A stretch of DNA of 6,227 nt, taken from NCBI GenBank assembly GCA_948514425.1, contig CAOQYN010000033.1, positions 1-6,227 on the forward strand. Reading direction: 5' to 3'. The DNA is from an uncultured Candidatus Saccharibacteria bacterium. Its GTDB lineage: Bacteria; Patescibacteriota; Saccharimonadia; Saccharimonadales; Saccharimonadaceae. The notes under the pieces are model-generated. The model was not told where the DNA came from. It did no database searches and was given only the letters and a program-made list of their open reading frames with translations. This document shows, piece by piece, positions 1 through 5,995 of the stretch (its first letter is position 1; each line of letters starts with the position of its first letter). Position numbers and translations under genes: made by a program.

Positions 1-4
1 AGAG

Positions 5-17
5 GCAGCGGAGGGGG
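5..17. repeat. 13-nt conserved block encoding PLRC (left copy)
   Basis: GCAGCGGAGGGGG is identical to 6007-6019; extended to 2-17 it matches 6004-6019 at 15 of 16 bases. On the minus strand it encodes PLRC with the same codons in both copies. It is the 3' border of the diverged 153-nt core at 18-170. Confidence 0.8.
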
Positions 18-170
18 AAAGCGTTCCAACGATTGTTGTTGGTTGTCGTGATGACTTCAATGGTGCTTGATCCTAGATAATAAGCATGATTGAGTGAGGT
101 TGTGACGTGTGACCAATTATAGAGACTGTTACCAACTGTATAGGCTTTTCCATCGTTGAGATTGATTGTT

Positions 171-187
171 CCACTACGGACAAAAGC
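171..187. repeat. 17-nt conserved block encoding AFVRSG (left copy)
   Basis: CCACTACGGACAAAAGC is identical to 6173-6189. On the minus strand it encodes AFVRSG with identical codons in both copies. It is the 5' border of the diverged core; base identity stops at 188 versus 6190. Confidence 0.8.
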
Positions 188-245
188 ATTTTTTCGTAAG
201 GTTTTATCGGGATTGCGAGTGGTTTTAGTAAAATGCAAAAAAATG

Positions 246-274
246 TTGATTTCCGTGAGACTTCGATTTATAAT
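246..274 (+). promoter_or_regulatory. Sigma-70-type promoter of the pil operon, probably giving a leaderless pilM mRNA
   Basis: A -35 box TTGATT (246-251, first four bases consensus) is separated by exactly 17 bp from a perfect -10 box TATAAT (269-274). Initiation about 7 bp after the -10 box would fall at about position 281, which is the A of the preferred pilM ATG. There is no Shine-Dalgarno sequence before 281, in contrast to the four downstream genes, so a leaderless transcript fits well. The promoter lies inside the open minus-strand frame of the left domain fragment. Confidence 0.72.
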
Positions 275-280
275 GATAGC

Positions 281-1327
281 ATGAGCTTAATCCATGGAGT
301 GGGCGATTTCTTCGCATTAGATATTGGGACAACTGCAATTCGTTTGGTACAACTTTCTGGTGGTGCGCAGCATGGTTGGGCGTTGCAGAAGTTTGCGTAT
401 GTGCCGGTTGAACATAAAGTTTTAGAAGATAGTTCAGCTGCAGGTGTGCGGCGTTTGGGCGAGACGATTCTTGGTGCAGTGAAACAGGCGGGGATTACGA
501 CGAAGAATGTTGCTGTGGGTATGCCAGCGGCAAAGACCTTTACGGCGATTGTGAGGGTGGAGAATCAGCCAGAGAGTGAACTCATGAATACGATTAAGTA
601 TCAGTTGGATAAGTATATCCCGATGCCTCTGGATGAAGCGACGGTGGATTATGTGTCTTTGGGAGTGTGTCCAAATGATGCGACAAAGGCGGAAGTATTG
701 ATCTCTTCGACGGCGGTGAATTTTGCGGAGACGCGGCTTGAAGTGATGGAATCTTTTGGATTTAATGTGATTGCACAGGAACCAGAGTCGTTGGCGATGG
801 CGCGAGCTTTGACGCCGATTGGTGCGCAAGATGCGCGATTGATTATTGATCTTGGGGAACGGAGTACGGATCTTGTGATGATGTATCAAGGTGTCCCGAG
901 ATTGGTGCGCAGTGTGCCAGGTGGATTTGCGTTGCTAATTAAAACTGTAACATCGGCACTTTCAGTGAAGGACGAACAGGCGCGGCAGTTTATTTTGAAG
1001 TTTGGTTTGGCACAAGACAAAGTCGAGGGGCAGGTGTTTAAGGCGTTGGATTCGACATTGGAGAGTTTTGCGTCGGAACTGGCAAAAAGTATTCGCTTTT
1101 TCCAGTCGGAATACATGAATGCGCCAGTAGGAGGTATTATTTTATCAGGTTTTGCTGGGATGATTCCATTTATTGCTGAATATATTGAGGCGAAGACTAA
1201 TGTACCAACAACACAAGGGAATCCATGGCAATTGGTACGAGTTTCGCCGGAACAGCAGAAGGTATTGCAGCCGGTGGCGAGCGAGTTTGCGGTGGCGATT
1301 GGTTTGGCGGAAAGGAGTAATGACTAA
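281..1327 (+). CDS. pilM: Type IV pilus assembly protein PilM, actin-like ATPase
   Basis: PilM is the cytosolic actin/FtsA-like component of the type IV pilus alignment complex; it binds the PilN N-terminus and helps couple the platform to the motor ATPase. The 348-residue product has the family layout: a phosphate-1 loop in ALDIGTTAIRLVQL with D14-I-G-T-T, the PilM-typical block around GMPAAKTF and KYIPMP, a phosphate-2 motif IIDLGERSTDL with D190, and a C-terminal GGIILSGFAGMIP adenosine-site segment followed by FAVAIGLA. The frame is also open from an ATG at 233, which would add 16 residues. I prefer 281 because MSLI... followed directly by the first strand is how PilM proteins begin, and because the -10 box would lie inside the longer version. 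It is the first gene of the operon; its TAA overlaps the next ATG by one base (TAATG). Confidence 0.93.
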   Translation: MSLIHGVGDFFALDIGTTAIRLVQLSGGAQHGWALQKFAYVPVEHKVLEDSSAAGVRRLGETILGAVKQAGITTKNVAVGMPAAKTFTAIVRVENQPESELMNTIKYQLDKYIPMPLDEATVDYVSLGVCPNDATKAEVLISSTAVNFAETRLEVMESFGFNVIAQEPESLAMARALTPIGAQDARLIIDLGERSTDLVMMYQGVPRLVRSVPGGFALLIKTVTSALSVKDEQARQFILKFGLAQDKVEGQVFKALDSTLESFASELAKSIRFFQSEYMNAPVGGIILSGFAGMIPFIAEYIEAKTNVPTTQGNPWQLVRVSPEQQKVLQPVASEFAVAIGLAERSND

Positions 1328-2760
1328 TGGATTGGTTGAAGGGTTTGGTAGCGACACTGACTGGGAAGAAAGAGCAAGAGAAAAAACCAATTACAACGGT
1401 GAGCAAGACTTACGAAATTAGTTTGGTGCCGGAGGTGAAGCATCAGATGATTCGGGTGCAAAAGTTGCGAAATTTAGTTTTGTTTGTATGTATTGTAGTG
1501 TCGGTGGTGAGTTTTGGAGCGGTGGCGGTATTGTTTAGTATTAAGAGTGGTCAAGATATTGCAATGTCGAATCAAGATAAAAAGCTAGAAACGATGTCGG
1601 CAAAGTTGATGGGCTTTGAAGAATTGGGTGATCTTGTGACTGTGCAAGGGCAGTTGGGTAAGCTGCAAGAGATCGCGAATAATAAGCGTATGCTGTCTCG
1701 GGTGTTTGGGGCATTGGCAGCGATGCTGCCAACGGGAGGGGATGTGGTGCAGATTTCGGAGTTGCGAGTAGATTTGGACGCGAGCACTTTGCGGATGGAA
1801 GCGCAGGCCGACGCACGAACGGCACCATTGATTGATTACCGGGTATTGGAGTCTTTTAAGAAGGGTGTGGCTTTGACGAAGTATGATTATGGTAGGTATG
1901 TAGACGCGAAGGGGAACGAGATCCCGACTTGGTGTATCGAGGAAGCAAGTAGCGATGGTATGCCATATCGTAAGGGTGAGGATTATTATGCTTGGTGGAA
2001 TCTGAATGCTGAAGGTTGTGCGGCATTGCAAGTAGGAAGTAGCTCGCGTGAAGATGAAGATGAAACGGATGTGGTAGAGCTGTTTTATGATGAAGATGCG
2101 GAGTTGAAGGTTTCGGAGACGGAAGTGCCAGAGGATGAGTTGTTGAATGCGGGTGTAGAGTTTGAGACAGACGCTGAGGGGAAAGTGACGGTGACGGATG
2201 ATCGTGTTACAGAAACCGAAAAGGATGGGCGAAAAGTGTATGTGTTGAAGAAAGTTGACCAAGTGATGATTTGGCGGACGCCGCAGTTTAATACATGGCA
2301 CAGGGGTGGAAAGATGGAACTGAATGGCACGATTTCTGGTGTTCCGCATTTTGAGAGTGCTTGTATTAAATACAGCGGTACGGCGCAGGGTAATGATGCG
2401 GCAAAGTGGACTTCGACAAATGATTGTATGTTGGCACCAGAAGGGTTGACAGTATCATCAAGTTCGAATGGTCGTGATGAGAGTAATAATCTCGTCTTGC
2501 GGTTTACGGCGAATTTGACGGTGAATCCAGAGTTCTTTGCTTTTCGAAATAAACATATGATGGCGATTGGCCCGGTAGGTCAGAACGTGACGGATTCGTA
2601 TGTACAAATTGGCGGTATGTTCACGCAGCCGGCAACTGAGTGTGCGGATGGTGATACAGAATGTTTGAACAATGTGAACCAGAAGACTGAAGACGAGAAA
2701 GATAGTTCCGATAATGGGGGTGATAAAAATAACACAAATGGACAGGGAGGGAATGACTAA
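1327..2760 (+). CDS. pilN: PilN-like type IV pilus assembly protein with a large extracytoplasmic insertion
   Basis: PilN is a bitopic membrane protein that binds PilM through its cytosolic N-terminus and pairs with PilO outside. Here residues 1-49 are basic and contain ISLVP (31-35), at the place of the PilN NLLP-type PilM-binding motif. A membrane helix spans about 50-72, followed by a helical, possibly coiled-coil segment. The stretch around LPTGGDVVQISELRVDL resembles the PilN ferredoxin-like domain. At 477 residues it is more than twice the usual PilN length of roughly 180-220. The extra sequence includes a very acidic stretch (about 239-275) and a low-complexity Asp/Asn/Gly/Lys tail. 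Six extracytoplasmic cysteines occur as C203/C231, C346/C367 and C439/C446, suggesting three disulfides. An SD (AAAGGAG, 1311-1317) precedes the ATG, which overlaps the pilM stop. The PilN call rests on gene order, topology and N-terminus; the C-terminal half is not recognised. Confidence 0.82.
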   Translation: MDWLKGLVATLTGKKEQEKKPITTVSKTYEISLVPEVKHQMIRVQKLRNLVLFVCIVVSVVSFGAVAVLFSIKSGQDIAMSNQDKKLETMSAKLMGFEELGDLVTVQGQLGKLQEIANNKRMLSRVFGALAAMLPTGGDVVQISELRVDLDASTLRMEAQADARTAPLIDYRVLESFKKGVALTKYDYGRYVDAKGNEIPTWCIEEASSDGMPYRKGEDYYAWWNLNAEGCAALQVGSSSREDEDETDVVELFYDEDAELKVSETEVPEDELLNAGVEFETDAEGKVTVTDDRVTETEKDGRKVYVLKKVDQVMIWRTPQFNTWHRGGKMELNGTISGVPHFESACIKYSGTAQGNDAAKWTSTNDCMLAPEGLTVSSSSNGRDESNNLVLRFTANLTVNPEFFAFRNKHMMAIGPVGQNVTDSYVQIGGMFTQPATECADGDTECLNNVNQKTEDEKDSSDNGGDKNNTNGQGGND

Positions 2761-3638
2761 TGGCAAGTGAGAAGTTTGATACGGCGCCTAGCAAGCGAAT
2801 TAAAATCTCGAAGGCTCAACAGCTGACGATGTTGGAGGTTTTGGTGGCGTCGTTGGTGTTTGGTACTTGCGCGGTGTTGTCGGTTTTCTTGATAAAATAT
2901 ATTGGCTTCAATACGAGAGTTATTTCGGAGAAGAACCAAGCGATTACTGATTATGATCAGTCCCTGAGAAATGTAGGGGTATGTGTTGATACGGATGGTA
3001 ATGGGCGTTTGAGTAATGAGGAGATTGAAAAGTGTAATCCGAGTGAGATTTCTTTGAATAGTATTCCAGAAAGCCTGCGATATAAAGTTTTGATGCAGAT
3101 GGCGATGGATACGGATTTGGAGTCGGTAGCACGTAAGCGCAATGAGAAATGTTACGACGAAGATGGTGAGCGTATTGATTTTAACAAGAAATATGAGCAG
3201 TCGACGAACGATTTGGAGAAACAGCAGTATTTGCAGTCGGCAAAGATTTGTTCAGCGTTGCGGGTGATTCCTGATGCGTTGCCAGCGCGCAAAAATACCG
3301 AGGCTTTGATGGCGAGTTTGAATCAGGTGCTACTGTTGACTGGGTGGGAGCCAGAGAGATTGACCCCGCGTGATGATATGGTGGAAAGTCGAATTGAGGG
3401 TGTAGGGGTGATTCCGGTGACTTTGCAAGTGGATGGCGGGAATGATGTGGTACTGCGTGCGTTGGATAAGATCGAAAAGTCGATTCGCGAATTTGATATT
3501 ACCTCGGCGACGATTGAATGGACAAATTCTGGATTGAGCCTGAATGCACTGGCGAATGCGTATTATTTGGAGGATGCAGGGGAGCTTGAGAAAACTGTAG
3601 TTTTGAAGGCGAATGATAAACCAAAGAGGAGAAAGTAA
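2760..3638 (+). CDS. pilO: PilO-like type IV pilus assembly protein carrying a cysteine-bracketed EF-hand loop
   Basis: PilO is the partner of PilN in the membrane alignment complex. The 292-residue protein has a basic N-terminus, a single membrane helix at about 24-48, a helical stretch, and a C-terminal region (about 165-275) of PilO character: IPDALPARKNTEALMASLNQ, then a GVIPVTLQVDG strand, a helix containing LDKIEKSIREFDI, and final strands ending LANAYYLEDA. Unusually, a perfect EF-hand loop DTDGNGRLSNEE (77-88) follows the first helical part and is flanked by C75 and C92. C131 begins a second acidic DED run that lacks the loop glycine, and C164 could pair with it. The SD is GGAGG (2746-2750); start and pilN stop overlap as TAATG. 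Position, topology and the C-terminal fold pattern support PilO; sequence similarity to diderm PilO is probably low. Confidence 0.78.
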   Translation: MASEKFDTAPSKRIKISKAQQLTMLEVLVASLVFGTCAVLSVFLIKYIGFNTRVISEKNQAITDYDQSLRNVGVCVDTDGNGRLSNEEIEKCNPSEISLNSIPESLRYKVLMQMAMDTDLESVARKRNEKCYDEDGERIDFNKKYEQSTNDLEKQQYLQSAKICSALRVIPDALPARKNTEALMASLNQVLLLTGWEPERLTPRDDMVESRIEGVGVIPVTLQVDGGNDVVLRALDKIEKSIREFDITSATIEWTNSGLSLNALANAYYLEDAGELEKTVVLKANDKPKRRK

Positions 3639-3976
3639 TGAAGCGGTCGGATGTTTATAGTTTGATTTTGATTGCGGGGATTGGAACATTGGCGGCTTTT
3701 TTGGCGTGTAATGCGATTTTGGGTGATCCGGGTGAAGCGAAGGTTGAATTTAAGACGGTAGGTGAGGTGATTACGAGCGAGCTAGCTGAGCCAAATGAGG
3801 AGATTTTTAATAGTACTGCGATTAACCCGACGATTGAGGTTTATGTGGGTGATTGTGAAGATATTGACCAGAATGGGATGTTAGACAAGGCGGAATTGAT
3901 TGCGTGTGGTCGAGAGCAGGTGTCGGAGGATGAAGAAGGGGGTGATGGAGATGAGACTAATGATGAAGGAGAGTAA
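3638..3976 (+). CDS. Small membrane-anchored acidic protein with a cysteine-bracketed EF-hand loop, in the pilus operon
   Basis: I do not recognise a named family for this 112-residue protein. It has a short basic N-terminus (K2, R3), a hydrophobic segment at about 7-28 and an extracytoplasmic part. C24 lies in FLACN near the end of the hydrophobic stretch, which is only a weak lipobox match because position -3 is Phe, so membrane anchoring by the helix is more likely than lipidation. Residues 75-86 (DIDQNGMLDKAE) are a perfect EF-hand loop with acidic or Asn ligands at 1, 3, 5, 9 and 12, flanked by C73 and C90. The last 20 residues are almost all Asp, Glu and Gly. An SD (GAGGAG, 3626-3631) precedes the ATG, which overlaps the previous TAA. 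It occupies the position of pilP in diderm operons, so it may be an accessory platform protein; that is inference from context. Confidence 0.85.
   Translation: MKRSDVYSLILIAGIGTLAAFLACNAILGDPGEAKVEFKTVGEVITSELAEPNEEIFNSTAINPTIEVYVGDCEDIDQNGMLDKAELIACGREQVSEDEEGGDGDETNDEGE
3966..3971 (+). promoter_or_regulatory. Ribosome binding site fixing the GTG start of pilB
   Basis: AAGGAG lies 7 bases before the GTG at 3979-3981, inside the last codons of the preceding gene. No in-frame ATG exists near it, and the MshEN-like N-terminal domain begins directly after this GTG. Confidence 0.8.
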
Positions 3977-3978
3977 GG

Positions 3979-5742
3979 GTGGCGTTGCTGACAAAAGACG
4001 GATTAGAGCGAGTAATACAGCTTCTAGTTAACGAAGGTTTGGTTGGTGCTGATGCAGTAGCACAAGTGCAAGCTGAAGTCGTGCAGTCAAAACAGCCGTT
4101 GTTGGCGGCTTTGGCTGCTAAGGGTTTGGTGACAGACGAGATGATTGCACATGCGACGGCGGTGGTGATGGGGGTGCCGTATGTAGATTTGAAGAACGTC
4201 GAGATGGATCAAGATGTGCTGATGCTGTTGCCGTTTGAGGTAGCAAAGCGCAGTATGGTGGTACCACTTGGTGAGAGTAATGGTCAGCTTGTGGTAGCAA
4301 TGCTTGATGTGGGGAATATCCAGTCGGTAGACTATTTATCGACCTTGACTGGACGACCGGTGCGAGCGGTGATGGCGTCGAGTGATGGGATTCAGGCGGT
4401 ATTAAAACAGTACCGTGGTGATTTTACCGGGGTGAAGCAGGCCGTAAAAGTTACGAATCAAGAAGTCGAAAAACAGGCGAATAGTAATGTTAAGACGATT
4501 ACGCAAGATTCGCCGATTTCTAAGGCGTTGACGAGTATTTTGGATTTTGCCGTGAAGTCGAAGGCGAGTGATGTGCATATTGAGCCTTTGGAGAATAGTT
4601 TGGCTATTCGGTGTAGAATTGATGGCGTGCTGAGGAAGGTGATGGAATTGCCGAAGGCGATTGAGCCAGCCTTGGTGTCGCGGATTAAGATTTTATCGAA
4701 TTTGAAGATTGACGAGCATCGGATTCCGCAAGATGGGCAGTTTGCAGTCTTGGTGGGGGATAAGGAGGTAGATCTGCGTATCGCGATTAGCCCAGTAGTG
4801 TGGGGGGAGCAGGTGGTGATACGTTTGTTGGATAAGACCGGTACGAGCATGGATGTTGAGGGGATGGGGATGACAGGAAGGGCATTGCGTGCGGTGATGG
4901 AAGGTATTAGCCGACCAAATGGTATGATTTTGACATCTGGTCCGACGGGTTCAGGTAAAAGTACAACGTTGTACGCCTTGATTAAGAAGATTAAGAGTGA
5001 AAAAATCAATATTGTAACTCTAGAGGATCCGGTTGAGTACAAGATGGAGGGGGTGAATCAGACTCAGGTGAATGTTGATGCTGGGTTGACGTTTGCGTCG
5101 GGGTTGAGGAGTATTTTGCGGCAAGACCCAGATGTGGTGATGGTGGGGGAGATTCGGGATGCGGAGACGGCGAATTTGGCGGTGCAGGCGAGTTTGACAG
5201 GGCATTTGGTGTTTAGCACGCTACATACGAATAGTGCGGCGGGGATTTTGCCAAGGTTGCTTGATATGGGGATTGAACCGTTCTTACTTGCTTCAACTTT
5301 GAATACGGTGATTGGACAGAGATTAGTGCGGCGTGTGGCGCAGAAGCGGACGGTGTTCCAGAGTAATGAGATGCAAACAAATGAAGTTAATAAGGTGGTT
5401 GGAGATTTGTTGCCGAGGACGCAGGAAGATGTGGCGATGGTGGGGGAGGATTTGGGTTACGCGGGGCTTCCAGTGGCGGGGCAAAATAGTTATACATTGG
5501 TTAAAGGTGTAGATGATCAGGATTCACCAGGCGGCTATGCAGGACGGGTTGGGCTCTATGAGGCGATTGATGTGGATGAAGATATCCAAAAGTTGATTGT
5601 TTCGCATGCAACGGCAGCAGAAGTGATGCACACAGCGAGGGAAAAGGGTACTGTGACAATGCGGCAGGATGGAATTTTGAAAGCTTTGTCGGGGATTACG
5701 ACGATTGAAGAAGTTAATCGTGTAGCCAGTGATTTGGCGTAG
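3979..5742 (+). CDS. pilB: Type IV pilus extension ATPase PilB (GspE/PulE family)
   Basis: PilB is the cytosolic hexameric motor that powers pilin polymerisation. The 587-residue protein has an N-terminal MshEN-like domain (about 1-150), then the secretion ATPase core: an N2 segment starting near SPISKALTSILDFAVKSKASD, Walker A GPTGSGKST (321-329, K327), an Asp box TLEDPVEY (347-354), Walker B DPDVVMVGEIRD (383-394, E391) and a His box TGHLVFSTLHTN (407-418, H409 and H416). The full length, the MshEN domain and the SPISK...SDVHIEP segment mark it as PilB rather than PilT. The tetracysteine zinc motif usual between GQRLVRR and GYAGRVGLYE is absent; the region 455-518 has no cysteine, and the only Cys in the protein is C212. 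Start is GTG with a good SD, two bases after the previous stop. It is the last operon gene seen; no pilT or pilC follows within the window. Confidence 0.95.
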   Translation: MALLTKDGLERVIQLLVNEGLVGADAVAQVQAEVVQSKQPLLAALAAKGLVTDEMIAHATAVVMGVPYVDLKNVEMDQDVLMLLPFEVAKRSMVVPLGESNGQLVVAMLDVGNIQSVDYLSTLTGRPVRAVMASSDGIQAVLKQYRGDFTGVKQAVKVTNQEVEKQANSNVKTITQDSPISKALTSILDFAVKSKASDVHIEPLENSLAIRCRIDGVLRKVMELPKAIEPALVSRIKILSNLKIDEHRIPQDGQFAVLVGDKEVDLRIAISPVVWGEQVVIRLLDKTGTSMDVEGMGMTGRALRAVMEGISRPNGMILTSGPTGSGKSTTLYALIKKIKSEKINIVTLEDPVEYKMEGVNQTQVNVDAGLTFASGLRSILRQDPDVVMVGEIRDAETANLAVQASLTGHLVFSTLHTNSAAGILPRLLDMGIEPFLLASTLNTVIGQRLVRRVAQKRTVFQSNEMQTNEVNKVVGDLLPRTQEDVAMVGEDLGYAGLPVAGQNSYTLVKGVDDQDSPGGYAGRVGLYEAIDVDEDIQKLIVSHATAAEVMHTAREKGTVTMRQDGILKALSGITTIEEVNRVASDLA

Positions 5743-5835
5743 TGTGTTTCGAGCTCTAGGCTTGTTTGTAAGTATATGTAGATAGCAAAGAGTACATGGT
5801 AGGGAGTGAGAAAGACCAGTGGTGAGATGTCGGAA

Positions 5836-5995
5836 AGAAGTTAAGTGTAGTATATGACTATCAATGTCTAGGGTTGTTGTTCGACTTGTGGTGGAACTTT
5901 TGTCATCTAAAGAATCCAAAAGTTCCAGCCAAGACAACAAGTGCCAAAGTCTCACAACAACCCTAGACATTGAATATCCTATACTACTTCCTTCT
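5836..5995. repeat. Large imperfect inverted repeat downstream of pilB
   Basis: A perfect 19-bp arm CAATGTCTAGGGTTGTTGT (5862-5880) pairs with 5954-5972. Outside it, GTAGTATA (5847-5854) pairs with 5980-5987 and AGAAG (5836-5840) with 5991-5995, with small mismatched loops. Inside it, ACTTGT (5884-5889) pairs with 5937-5942 and GGAACTTTTG (5893-5902) with 5917-5926 around a 14-nt loop. The arms look like two diverged copies of one sequence in opposite orientation, the right one directly following the right domain fragment. No T-run follows on either strand, so it is not a classic intrinsic terminator, although it could still end both convergent transcripts. A small mobile element or a recombination structure are other options. 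The surrounding 5743-5993 holds no gene I can support. Confidence 0.75.

Larger units (their letters stand above)
1..238 (-). pseudogene. C-terminal fragment of an extracellular repeat-type domain protein (AFVRSG...PLRC domain), partial
   Basis: Read on the minus strand, positions 187 to 1 encode AFVRSG, a 51-residue middle rich in N, T, S and Y, then PLRCL at the window edge. The middle has W-S, an A-Y-Y-L stretch and R-W-N before PLRC. From memory this resembles the C-terminal end of the Fibrobacter succinogenes major paralogous / DUF1566-like surface domains, which are frequent in Saccharibacteria proteins; I could not search it. The frame is open upstream only to a TAA at 287-289, and the only plausible start is a TTG at 236-238. 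That would give a protein of under 80 residues in the window with no signal peptide, so the N-terminal part of a normal secreted protein is missing. The fragment runs up to and under the pilM promoter. The C-terminus lies outside the window. It could be a silent donor cassette, a decayed paralogue or a very small gene; a fragment is most likely. Confidence 0.55.

Noticed and set aside
18..170. Left core as the direct DGR template of the right core (Asn/AAC-rich on the minus strand)
   Set aside because: Codon by codon comparison shows many differences at non-adenine bases, so the two are not a template/variable pair, even though a DGR elsewhere remains possible.
233..280. Longer pilM start at the ATG at 233, adding 16 residues
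   Set aside because: The TATAAT box lies inside this extension, no Shine-Dalgarno precedes 233, and PilM proteins normally begin just before the LDIGTT-type strand.
2161..2210. EF-hand-like stretch in PilN (FETDAEGKVTVTDD)
   Set aside because: Ligand positions do not fit the 12-residue loop and no flanking cysteines are present.
1585..2349. Long open frame on the minus strand inside pilN (254 codons)
   Set aside because: It is full of His, Arg, Ile and Leu in a pattern expected from the antisense of G-rich coding DNA, has no recognisable domain or RBS, and lies wholly under a well-supported gene.
5743..5835. Remnant of a pilT or pilC gene after pilB
   Set aside because: All plus-strand frames are quickly closed and I see no ATPase or PilC motif.
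5893..5926. Intrinsic terminator formed by the inner 10-bp stem
   Set aside because: The stem is A/T-rich with a 14-nt loop and no T-run follows on either strand.
5862..5972. Integron attC-like site, suggested by GTTGTTG/CAACAAC arms
   Set aside because: In attC the AAC-type box comes first and the GTT-type box last; here the order is reversed, R/L box spacing does not fit, and no integrase is visible.
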